A stretch of 43,313 nucleotides of DNA, taken from contig JACPZP010000081.1 in assembly GCA_016195405.1 (NCBI GenBank), forward strand, positions 1 through 43,313. Direction: 5' to 3'. This DNA is from Planctomycetota bacterium. Its GTDB lineage: Bacteria > Planctomycetota > Planctomycetia > Gemmatales > Gemmataceae. The position numbers and the translations under genes are program-made. The notes beneath the pieces were generated by a model. It was not told the origin of the DNA, did no database searches, and worked only from the letters and a program-made list of their open reading frames with translations. Shown piece by piece: positions 24,319 to 32,568 of this stretch. Each line of letters starts with the position of its first letter. Positions within the stretch are counted from its first letter, which is position 1.

Positions 24319-24394
24319 GGTTCAAAACCCGTAGCCGCAGCCTTCAGGCTGCGGATTTTCCGCAGGTTGAAACCTGCGGCTACAGTTTTGAACC
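24319..24394. repeat. Cruciform-type paired hairpin element
   Basis: GGTTCAAAAC (24319-24328) pairs with GTTTTGAACC (24385-24394) as outer arms. Inside are two small hairpins, CCGCAGCC/GGCTGCGG and CCGCAGGTT/AACCTGCGG, plus GTAGC/GCTAC. Paired bases of the two hairpins differ together. It lies between two minus-strand genes. Confidence 0.85.
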
Positions 24395-24401
24395 ACTTCT
24401 A

Positions 24402-27400
24402 CTAATTCGCGCTCGTGAGCGCCTTTTGCCGATATCCGTCGACGATGCGTCGCAGGTCGCCCTGCAACCGTTCGATGGTGCCGTTGACCACGACGATTCC
24501 GGGCCGGTTGGCGGCCTCCAAGCGGGCCGCCTGCTCGAAAGCGAAGGCAGATGCAGCGCGTTTGGCGTCGGTGTCCTGAGCCCACTGCGAAAGCCCGAGG
24601 AAATACTGATAGCGAGCATCCTGGGAGAAATGCTTGAGCGCTTTCTGGAATTCTCCTTCGGCCTTGGCGTATTGCTTGTCCCAGTAATAGTGCAGGCCTT
24701 TGCCGAAGAAGTGCTCGGCCAGGAACGGATTCGGTTGGCTCGCGCCGTCGGATGGTTGGGCGCCGCCAGTCAGCAACTTGTTGAGCGGTTCACTCAGTCG
24801 ATTGATGCTCCGCTGGGTCAAAACGGCGCCATGATTCAAGCCTTGTTGCAACAAGCCTGCGGTGCCGGCGCCCGCCTGGCCCAGGGATGATGCCAGTTGC
24901 GAGAGCGAGACCGACAGCGGCGAGTCGGCTTTGCTGCGGGCCAGCTTGACGCCTTCGAGCATCTTCGCGCGGGGATCGGCGCCGGGCGGAACGAGCTTGG
25001 CGTCTTCGAGTTCCTTGTATGCGGTGCGGATAGCCTGGTCGAGTTCGTCGCGATCCTTAGCCAGGCGGTTGCGCGTTTCGAGGAGGGCCTGCAACCCCTT
25101 GGCGCCGGGGTCGGTCACCTTTTCGTCCGTCAGGATTTTGTTGACGGCGTCGAGCTTTTCTTCCAAATCGATGCGGGATTTCAGGACCGTTTCGACGCCC
25201 TTGGGTCCGGCGTCCTTGACCTTGGCGTCTTGCAACAGCTTATTGGTGGCGGCGTACATCTCCTGGATTTCGCCGAGTTGCTTAAGAGCCTTGTGGAAAA
25301 CGGAAAGGTCGAACTTCTCCGGGTCGGCGATGAGCTTATCTTTGGCCAGCGACTCGGCAATGCCGGCGATCAGCTCGTCGGATTTTTGCTTGCTTGCGAG
25401 CGCCTGCGTGACTGCGGTCGGCACGTCCTTGGGCTCGAGCTTGTCGGCGACTTTGGCCTTCACCAAAGCGTCGCGCAACTCCGTCAACGTCTTCTCATTC
25501 CCTTTGACCGCCTCGTGCAGCTTCGCCTGATCGAGGACGCTGTTAATTTCAACGACAATGACGTCCGCCTTAGCCGCCGTCAAGTCGGCCAGCGCCAGCT
25601 TGACCTCGGGGCTCTCGCGATCGAACGGCGCCTTGGCATCCAATTGCTCCTTGGCGTATTTCCACCATCGCGCTTCGCCGCGTGTCGCAAGATTGCCGGG
25701 CACACTCGCGTCAGCGTCTTTGATCAAGTCGAGGGCTTCCTTAAACTTCCCCTCGTGCATCAGCTCGCGAGCCTGCTGGGCGATGGCAACCTGCGGCTGT
25801 GGAATCGTTCGCGCTGGCTCCGCCTTGTAATTGGGCGACGCTTTGGAAAGGCCGGTCAAGAGTTGCGGTGCTAGGAACCAGACGCCGGCGCCGCCGATCA
25901 GCGCAACCAGAATTCCCGCCGCAGCGCCTACAAGAACCCCGCCACGCTTCGGTTGCACCGGGGCGACCTTTTTGTCGCCCTTCTTCGAAACGAAATCGTC
26001 GTCCTCGGCAACTCGATCCGCCGCGGCTAGCTTGCTCGGCGGCTCGTGCAGTCCCGACCCGTCGAACACGACGCTTGGATCTTTCGCCTTCTTGCGGCGC
26101 GGCTTGTCCTCCACGTAGGTTGCGGCGTCCTCGTCAGGCGGCATGACTTCGGTAGCCTCGCCGAACGCGCCCTTCGGTGCGCCGGCGTCTTCTTCGGTAA
26201 GGAGCGCGTCCAGATCGGCGATGTCGGTGGGATCGCCCTTTTTCTTGTGGCTGTCGGTGTCGATCGTCTTTCCGAATTCGATGGCTGAATCGCTCGGCGC
26301 CACATGGGAGGGTTTCTCGCCCGGTCCGATATATGCGACCGTTTGCTCGAGAGTCTCACGCTTGAGCGGCCTTGGAGGCGTTTCTTCTGCAATCTGCTCC
26401 CAATCCAGCGCGGACGAACCCGGAGCCAATTCGCCCGAGTCGAGAACATTCGGTCCTGTTCCGCTTGGGCCGCTCTCCGACCCCTCCCCCTCAGGCGATT
26501 GGCCGAGATCGACGATTTCGCTGTCGAAGTCCGGGCGATCTCTGCGGGCTGCCGACTTGTCGACCGCCTCGAGAATCTCCTCAAGAGCCTCTTCCTTGCG
26601 CGCCAGGCTTTCCACGCCCTGACCCGAACCCTTCATCTTGCCGCTGAATTCCTTGCCAAAGATGTTGCTCGAACTCGCGGAAGGTCCTTTGTCTTCGGGC
26701 TTGACGGAGAATAGGTCGTCCGCTGATTCGATGCCGGACGACGGTTTGGACTTATAACCTGATTCCATCACGTCGACGCCGCTGTCGGCCGATTTGAGAT
26801 CGACGCCGCTGTCAATGACCATGGCCTCGAGAAAGGACGAGTCGCCCGTTTCGGGTCGGGGTTCCAGTTCTTCGCCGATTAAAGCGTCGGCGGAGTGATC
26901 GTCGTCCAGTACATCACTGGCCGCCGGGTGTTCAATGTCGGTTCCTTTGTCGTCGGATTCGCCCACGGACATCTCGGGAACATCGCCTGCAAGTTGCGTC
27001 GACTGCACCTGCCCAAGCTTCTTGCCGGTTTGCGCCGGATCTTGCTTTTTCTTGAGCACCACGGTTTCCACCGGCGAAGGTTTGTCCGGCTCCGCCCGCT
27101 CAGGCGCACTCGGTCCCGCTTTCTTTCCAATCTGCGTGGTAGTCCCCAGCTTCTTCAACGGTTCCGTCTTCACCGCCTCCAGGCTTTCGGGCTCCGGTTT
27201 CGGCGATTGCGATTTCGCTGGCTCCGGCTTCGTTTGCGGCTTATTGGGTTCTGGTTTCACCGGCTGCGGCTTCAAAGGCTCCGGCTTCACCGCTTGCGGC
27301 TTCACGGGCTCCGGCTTCACAGGCTGCGCTCTCACGGGCTCCGGTTTCACCGACTGCGGCTTCACCGGCTCGGGCTTTGGTGTTTGCGGCTTAGCCGGTA

Positions 27401-27557
27401 TCGGCGAATCGGCAGCTTTTTTGGCAAGGTGCGTCTTTTTGCGCGCGGCCGCCTCTTCCGCCGACTCCGATTCCGTTACCTCTTCGACTTCTTGAAGCGG
27501 TCGAGGCTTTGGCGTGGGGGTTGCTTGCTTAGGTTGATCGTCTCGTTCGGTAGCCAT
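24402..27557 (-). CDS. Large Pro/Lys-rich single-pass membrane protein
   Basis: This 1051 aa protein starts at ATG 27557. The order is: acidic N-terminus; a Lys-Pro-Glu repeat zone (about residues 50-130, VKPEPVKPQ-like units); a long acidic, Ser-rich low-complexity region; one membrane helix (about 537-560, VLVGAAAGILVALIGGAGVW); then a helical C-terminal half with coiled-coil character and a TPR-like end (AKAEGEFQKALKHFSQDARY). No enzyme motif is seen. With a low-complexity cytoplasmic half and a helical outer half it looks like a scaffold or signalling partner. It follows the STAND/WD40 gene by 237 bases on the same strand and may form a pair with it. Confidence 0.85.
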   Translation of the reverse strand: MATERDDQPKQATPTPKPRPLQEVEEVTESESAEEAAARKKTHLAKKAADSPIPAKPQTPKPEPVKPQSVKPEPVRAQPVKPEPVKPQAVKPEPLKPQPVKPEPNKPQTKPEPAKSQSPKPEPESLEAVKTEPLKKLGTTTQIGKKAGPSAPERAEPDKPSPVETVVLKKKQDPAQTGKKLGQVQSTQLAGDVPEMSVGESDDKGTDIEHPAASDVLDDDHSADALIGEELEPRPETGDSSFLEAMVIDSGVDLKSADSGVDVMESGYKSKPSSGIESADDLFSVKPEDKGPSASSSNIFGKEFSGKMKGSGQGVESLARKEEALEEILEAVDKSAARRDRPDFDSEIVDLGQSPEGEGSESGPSGTGPNVLDSGELAPGSSALDWEQIAEETPPRPLKRETLEQTVAYIGPGEKPSHVAPSDSAIEFGKTIDTDSHKKKGDPTDIADLDALLTEEDAGAPKGAFGEATEVMPPDEDAATYVEDKPRRKKAKDPSVVFDGSGLHEPPSKLAAADRVAEDDDFVSKKGDKKVAPVQPKRGGVLVGAAAGILVALIGGAGVWFLAPQLLTGLSKASPNYKAEPARTIPQPQVAIAQQARELMHEGKFKEALDLIKDADASVPGNLATRGEARWWKYAKEQLDAKAPFDRESPEVKLALADLTAAKADVIVVEINSVLDQAKLHEAVKGNEKTLTELRDALVKAKVADKLEPKDVPTAVTQALASKQKSDELIAGIAESLAKDKLIADPEKFDLSVFHKALKQLGEIQEMYAATNKLLQDAKVKDAGPKGVETVLKSRIDLEEKLDAVNKILTDEKVTDPGAKGLQALLETRNRLAKDRDELDQAIRTAYKELEDAKLVPPGADPRAKMLEGVKLARSKADSPLSVSLSQLASSLGQAGAGTAGLLQQGLNHGAVLTQRSINRLSEPLNKLLTGGAQPSDGASQPNPFLAEHFFGKGLHYYWDKQYAKAEGEFQKALKHFSQDARYQYFLGLSQWAQDTDAKRAASAFAFEQAARLEAANRPGIVVVNGTIERLQGDLRRIVDGYRQKALTSAN
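27180..27410 (-). repeat. Coding tandem repeat for Lys-Pro-Glu-Pro units
   Basis: Degenerate 21-27 base units encode KPEPVKPQ-like peptides about nine times. The boundaries are approximate. Confidence 0.75.
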
Positions 27558-27794
27558 GGAAATGCCGCTCCAATTCGAAGTCGCGGATTCAAGAAGAAGA
27601 ATCGTTTCGGCGACCATCGACGGGAGATATGGCGCCGGTACAATTCCGTGCTGTTAAAAACGGCAACTACAACCTATTTTCTCGCATCGTCCGGCGATTG
27701 CAATGCCTTTCCGGCGAATACAAACTTCGAGCCGGCAAGATGGGCCGTTTGTTTCGCCTTTGCGGGAAATAGTGGTTAATGGCTAGGCCGCGGT

Positions 27795-30700
27795 TCAACG
27801 GTCGGGATTGACGGCGGCCGGCGCCAGGGCCCGCCAGAGGTGGACGGCTTCGTCGTGTCCGCCGTCATGTCCGCCCGAGGCGATAGTAAGACCGTCATGG
27901 GATATGGCGAGCGCGCGTACGGCGCCGGCGTGGCCCATGAGGGTCAGGCGTTCTCTCTGAAGATCGAAAATCCGCAACGTGCCGTCAAGACTCCCGCTTG
28001 CGAAATAGCCAAGCTTGGCGCTGGCGCCAATTGCCGAGACGGGTTGGCCGTGGCTACGGAATACCCGTAGCAGCAGCGACGGTTCTTTGGCGTCGATCTT
28101 CCAGGTCTTGGTCGTCAGATCCCGGCCCGACGTGGCGTAAAAAGGATTTTCTGGAAAGAAAGCGAGAGCCGTCACTCCTCCGGGATGGACGTTGCTTTGG
28201 GCTTGGCGGCCTTCCTTACCGGTAGTGGCGTCCCAAAAGCGGACGCTGCCATCCGCGCCTCCCGAGGCCACCAGCGGCGTGTCCGGAACGAATGCGATAC
28301 ACTGCACGGCGCCCTTGTGGCCTTTGAAGGTTCGCTTCGCCTGGCCCTCGTCGAGATTCCAGACGATGACGGCCCCGTCGGTCCCCCCGGAAGCGAGTTC
28401 CTTGCCGTTGGGCGACACGGCCAAACATGCAACGCCGCCCGCATGTCCTTTGAGCGGAAGCACGGGCTTAGGCTCGAAGCCGTCTTTTTTTCCCGCGGTC
28501 AGTTCCCAAAGCTTGATCTCACCATCGTTGCCATAGACGGCAACGGCGAGCTTACGCGGGTTGTCCTCGGCGGACGCGAAAAACGCCAGGGCGGCGATGC
28601 TTCCGGCCTGTTCGGGCAGCGCGCCTTGCAAGCCGCCGGTTTTCAGGTCCCACAGCTTCACGCCGCCCCGGTTGTCTCCCGTGGCCAGCACCTTGTCGTC
28701 TCTGGAAAATGCGACAGCCTGAACAATCTGCTGTCCGCTCGGCAGCACGTTGGGCCGCACAAGACTTTTGGCGTCCCAGATCTTGATGGCGGCGTCGTAG
28801 CTGCCCGTGACAATGCGCTTGCCGTCCGGAGTCGCAACGAGAGCGCCCACCCAGCCGAGATGCCCCGGCACGGCGCCGACTTGCACGCCGGCCGCGTGGT
28901 CCCAGCAGCGTACGAGATTGTCTTTGCCAGTGGATATCAGCAGGTTGTTAACGGGCAAGAAACTCAGCGCGAAAATGCCCGAAGAGTGCTGCAAGGGCTT
29001 GCCGATTTCCTTGCCCGATTCCGAGTCCCATAAGCGGATGGCGCCGATTTCGAGGTTGTTTTGCCGTTCGTTGATGCCCGCCGCCAGGGTTTTGTTTTCC
29101 GGTCCGAAGGCCAACGTCTGTACGGCGCCTGGAGTCTTGATGGTCTGAGCGATCTTGCTGTCAGCCATTAAACGCAGGACAATCCTCTCGTCGTCGCCGC
29201 CGGATGCGAGTGTCTTTCCATCACTGGAAAAGACGAGAGCGCGCACCGGCGCTTGGTGATTCGAATACGTTGTCTCCTCCTTGCCGGCGACGGCGTTCCA
29301 GAGAATTACCTTGCCCTCCTCGCTGCCCCCGACCAAGGCGCCTTCGTCCTTTCCAAACGCCAGGCAAAGAACCGATGAGCCCTTCCCCTGCAATTGGCGC
29401 ACTTCTCTGTCGATGATGACGAAGCCGTCTTTTCCCGAGTGCGCGCCCCAAAGTCGGACCGACTGGTCCGCGGCCGCCGTGGCCACGAGCTTGCCGCTCG
29501 GCGAGAAGGCGACCGCCTGAACCGGACCTTTGTGTCCAACAAGGTCGGCGCGCAGCAAACCCGAATTCAAGTCCCAGAGCTTGACGACGCCGTCGACGCC
29601 GCCCGACGCTAGGACGTTGCCTTCGGGCGAGACAGCCAAGCATGTCACCGTGGCACGCTGGCCCGCGATGGTTCCCTGCTCGCGATTGATCTGCCGCCAG
29701 AGGTAATACCACTCGAAGCTGCGCAGGTCCTTTTCCGGGCCAAGCGGATCGCTTTCCAACCGGAACGGAATCTGCGCGAGCAGGTTCTGCCGGACCTGGA
29801 GGGCGTTGCCGGCCTCCAAGGCGATTTGAGCGCGGGCAATGAAGCCGGCGTAAACCGGCCATTGCGAACTCTTGATTTCCTCCACAAGCCTATTGACGGC
29901 TTTCTTTTCATCGTCCGACATCCCACCCGCGACGCTTGAAGCCGATGATGAGCGCGTCCACGACCAAGTGATGGCCATTCCCAAAAGAAGCAAGGGGATC
30001 ATGATCCAGAGCGTGTCGATGATCTTGGTTCGTCCGAAGGTCCGCAGGCGTCGTTCTTCGTCGCGCTGCACGCCCACCTGGGCGAGCCCCTCTTGAGGCA
30101 AACCCAGAAAAAGCGATTCCTTTCCGTTGACCAGGAAGCGATTCACCTCCAAGAGCCCCTCGCCCGCGGCGGCGTCAATCACCCGATCCAGCGGCTCCGC
30201 GTGCTGCCACTGCTGTTGAACTTCACGCCACGTCGCCAGCCGGCGTGAAACGGCGCTCATGCTTTTGTCGCTGTGAAGATCGTCCAGCAACAATCGAACG
30301 CCGTTCTGCGCGCTGCGCGACATCGGTAGCGCGCCAATCTTCTGGTCAACGAGACGGGACATAACCTTGTCAACTTCGCCAAGTTCTTTGCGATCCAACA
30401 GCCGAATTTCAGTAAGCCCGCGTTTCTTCGCGCTTTCATAGAGCAACGCTCCCGTCGCCTGAGTCAGGGAAAGGGCGCTAACCCCTTGGGGACGTGCTTT
30501 CTGCCAAATGTCGTCGACGATGCTCTGCGCCAAGCCCGCTTCATAGACGATCAGATACTTCTCAAATGGGATTTGGTCGCCATAAGGAATCGGGCTTGGT
30601 GAGGTGGGCGTCAACAACACTTCGATCAGTTCCTCACGTTTCAGCTCGCGCAGATGGAAATTCCGCCACGGTGGGTTACCGGCTGGCGCGCTGTCCATCA

Positions 30701-32486
30701 GCCTGCCGACAAACTCGGTCCGCAGCGACAGAACGACTTTGCACCGGGCGCGCGATTGAAAGAGCCGTTGCAACATCGCCAGCGCCTGGCGGCGACGCTT
30801 CGCGGCCCATCGATCTTGTACCGCCGTGAAAAGGTCGTCGCCTTGCTCGATGAGGATCACCAACTCAAACGGAAGTGGCCCGGTCACAGACTCGAGCAGG
30901 CGTGCAAGTTGATCTGGGTCTTCTTGAAGCGCCTGCCAGACTTCCTGCGGCGTAACCGCAGCGTCCGATCTTTCGCTCGGTCCGGTCGTTCCACCACGCA
31001 CGGCTCCGGCGAGCAACGCCGGCAGCTCAACCGTTACCGTCTCTCCGGTGGGTGTGCGAAACGTGAATGGTTGCGCGCAAAAGACGCACAGAGCGTCGAC
31101 AAGCTGTCCCGCCAGGTCTGGTCCAGGGCGAATGGCCACCACCGGGAATGCGCTCTCTTCAACGGGTGCTTCGCTTGGCGTGCGATCGCGAAGGGCCAGG
31201 TATCCCACAGCTTCATCTTCCAAATGGGGAATCAATCCCGCGCGTAGGAACGACGACTTGCCGACGCCGCCATGGCCATGCAGCAGGAGCCCGCGTGTCG
31301 CCGTTTCATCGAAATTGGAAGCGCAGCGCACGATGTCGTCGGCCCGGCCAACAAGCAGCGGCCGATCTTCGCGCTCGCAAGCGGCAAACGGCCGATAGGG
31401 CGCTTCGGGAAGAGCATAGAGCCGGGGCGAAACCTCCGGGACGATCTTCTCGCCCGCGCCGGCGACGCGGACGAAACCGGGGCAAAATCCGCTGAACGCC
31501 AAACCCGCGAGACCATGCTTGACCCGTGTCTCGCTGAGGATCCGCCCCAACGACTTTCCGCCCGCCAGCAAGAGGCTGACCACGTCCAACCCGAAGCTGT
31601 TCGCTAAATCCACGGGCACCGCTGTCTCGCAGGCGATGAGTCCCGCCAGGGAGTTTACAGCCGATTCGAGAAATCCTTCCATCGAATCGTTCTGATTCTC
31701 TTCACCAACGGCGCAGAGCACTACCACGGGATCGGGATTGCCCTCGTTGGCGTCGGCCAACAATTCGCGCAGGGCTTCCACGCTTATCGCCCGCGAGCCG
31801 AAACGCAAACGGCCCTCCGTCACGCGCGCCAAGACGAACAGGACATCGGGCGCGCGGACACGCAATGCGGCGCTGAGATCGTCTACGCTTTCACAGATTG
31901 TGGCTTGGTGGACGTGTCCGAAGTCCGCAAGTGCATTTCGCTGCTCGATGCTGAGCGAATCCTTAAGTCCCGGATCGATGGCCGTCAGCAGGGTCGGCGC
32001 CTCCAGCATCGAATTGACCCGCAAGGGATTGACGCGCCGGCCAGCTCCGAGCTGCATTCGAAACCCCCAAAACGCACTCTCCGGAGTCCGGTCTAGGATG
32101 TTGGCCGGCTCGCGCGATTGATCGTTCACGACGTTCCAAGGTATGGCTCCCGGCATATCGCTCAAGATCTCGAGTCCGATCTCGGGGTTCTGGTTGTGCT
32201 GATCGCGCAGCCATTGCCGGATATGCACGACGCGCTCCGGAAGCAACGCCCGATAGAGTTGATGTCCGGCGCGCGCAAGCTCAGCTTCGACCTGTGGGCT
32301 GGGCCGGCGCGTTGCCTCAGCCAGCAATCGTCGAGCATCCTTCACCGCATGTAGTAATGCCTCAAGTTCTTCACCTGACAAATGATAAGGCTCGAACGCC
32401 GCCTCCGCTTGAGACCACAGAAACGTGATCCGTTCGGGTCGGCGAACGACCTGGCAAACGATGTGAGCCACCGAGGCGCCCTCCAA
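27795..32486 (-). CDS. CHAT-like/STAND NTPase/WD40 repeat protein
   Basis: This 1563 aa protein has an N-terminal CHAT-like region (about 80-340; GLEILSDMPGAIPWNVV, and AGGKSLGRILSETRVKHGLA), a STAND-type NTPase with Walker A GHGGVGKSS (404-412) and Walker B-like FELVILIEQGDDLF, a winged-helix-type region, one membrane helix (about 822-842, TLWIMIPLLLLGMAITWSW) and about twelve WD40 repeats (about 930-1550; GHKGPVQAVAFSPSGKLVAT). This is the plan of nucleotide-dependent sensor switches. In the CHAT-like part the expected catalytic His position reads LFVLARV, and the Cys position reads VVLCAVGE, so protease activity is doubtful. It is divergently transcribed from the DUF362 gene and lies upstream of the membrane partner. 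Confidence 0.9.
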   Translation of the reverse strand: MEGASVAHIVCQVVRRPERITFLWSQAEAAFEPYHLSGEELEALLHAVKDARRLLAEATRRPSPQVEAELARAGHQLYRALLPERVVHIRQWLRDQHNQNPEIGLEILSDMPGAIPWNVVNDQSREPANILDRTPESAFWGFRMQLGAGRRVNPLRVNSMLEAPTLLTAIDPGLKDSLSIEQRNALADFGHVHQATICESVDDLSAALRVRAPDVLFVLARVTEGRLRFGSRAISVEALRELLADANEGNPDPVVVLCAVGEENQNDSMEGFLESAVNSLAGLIACETAVPVDLANSFGLDVVSLLLAGGKSLGRILSETRVKHGLAGLAFSGFCPGFVRVAGAGEKIVPEVSPRLYALPEAPYRPFAACEREDRPLLVGRADDIVRCASNFDETATRGLLLHGHGGVGKSSFLRAGLIPHLEDEAVGYLALRDRTPSEAPVEESAFPVVAIRPGPDLAGQLVDALCVFCAQPFTFRTPTGETVTVELPALLAGAVRGGTTGPSERSDAAVTPQEVWQALQEDPDQLARLLESVTGPLPFELVILIEQGDDLFTAVQDRWAAKRRRQALAMLQRLFQSRARCKVVLSLRTEFVGRLMDSAPAGNPPWRNFHLRELKREELIEVLLTPTSPSPIPYGDQIPFEKYLIVYEAGLAQSIVDDIWQKARPQGVSALSLTQATGALLYESAKKRGLTEIRLLDRKELGEVDKVMSRLVDQKIGALPMSRSAQNGVRLLLDDLHSDKSMSAVSRRLATWREVQQQWQHAEPLDRVIDAAAGEGLLEVNRFLVNGKESLFLGLPQEGLAQVGVQRDEERRLRTFGRTKIIDTLWIMIPLLLLGMAITWSWTRSSSASSVAGGMSDDEKKAVNRLVEEIKSSQWPVYAGFIARAQIALEAGNALQVRQNLLAQIPFRLESDPLGPEKDLRSFEWYYLWRQINREQGTIAGQRATVTCLAVSPEGNVLASGGVDGVVKLWDLNSGLLRADLVGHKGPVQAVAFSPSGKLVATAAADQSVRLWGAHSGKDGFVIIDREVRQLQGKGSSVLCLAFGKDEGALVGGSEEGKVILWNAVAGKEETTYSNHQAPVRALVFSSDGKTLASGGDDERIVLRLMADSKIAQTIKTPGAVQTLAFGPENKTLAAGINERQNNLEIGAIRLWDSESGKEIGKPLQHSSGIFALSFLPVNNLLISTGKDNLVRCWDHAAGVQVGAVPGHLGWVGALVATPDGKRIVTGSYDAAIKIWDAKSLVRPNVLPSGQQIVQAVAFSRDDKVLATGDNRGGVKLWDLKTGGLQGALPEQAGSIAALAFFASAEDNPRKLAVAVYGNDGEIKLWELTAGKKDGFEPKPVLPLKGHAGGVACLAVSPNGKELASGGTDGAVIVWNLDEGQAKRTFKGHKGAVQCIAFVPDTPLVASGGADGSVRFWDATTGKEGRQAQSNVHPGGVTALAFFPENPFYATSGRDLTTKTWKIDAKEPSLLLRVFRSHGQPVSAIGASAKLGYFASGSLDGTLRIFDLQRERLTLMGHAGAVRALAISHDGLTIASGGHDGGHDEAVHLWRALAPAAVNPDR

Positions 32487-32491
32487 AGAAA

Positions 32492-32544
32492 TTCCCGTTT
32501 CGGGCGCGTCTGGCGCAACGGCCGGCGCGAGCGCGAAACGGGAA
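32492..32544. repeat. Inverted repeat in divergent promoter region
   Basis: TTCCCGTTTC (32492-32501) is repeated in reverse complement at 32535-32544, with partly paired GC-rich sequence inward. It occupies much of the 82-base gap between two divergent genes, so it may affect both promoters. It also resembles the CGCGAAACG repeat family. Confidence 0.7.
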
Positions 32545-32568
32545 CGCGAGCCAACTTCCGTTTGGTTT

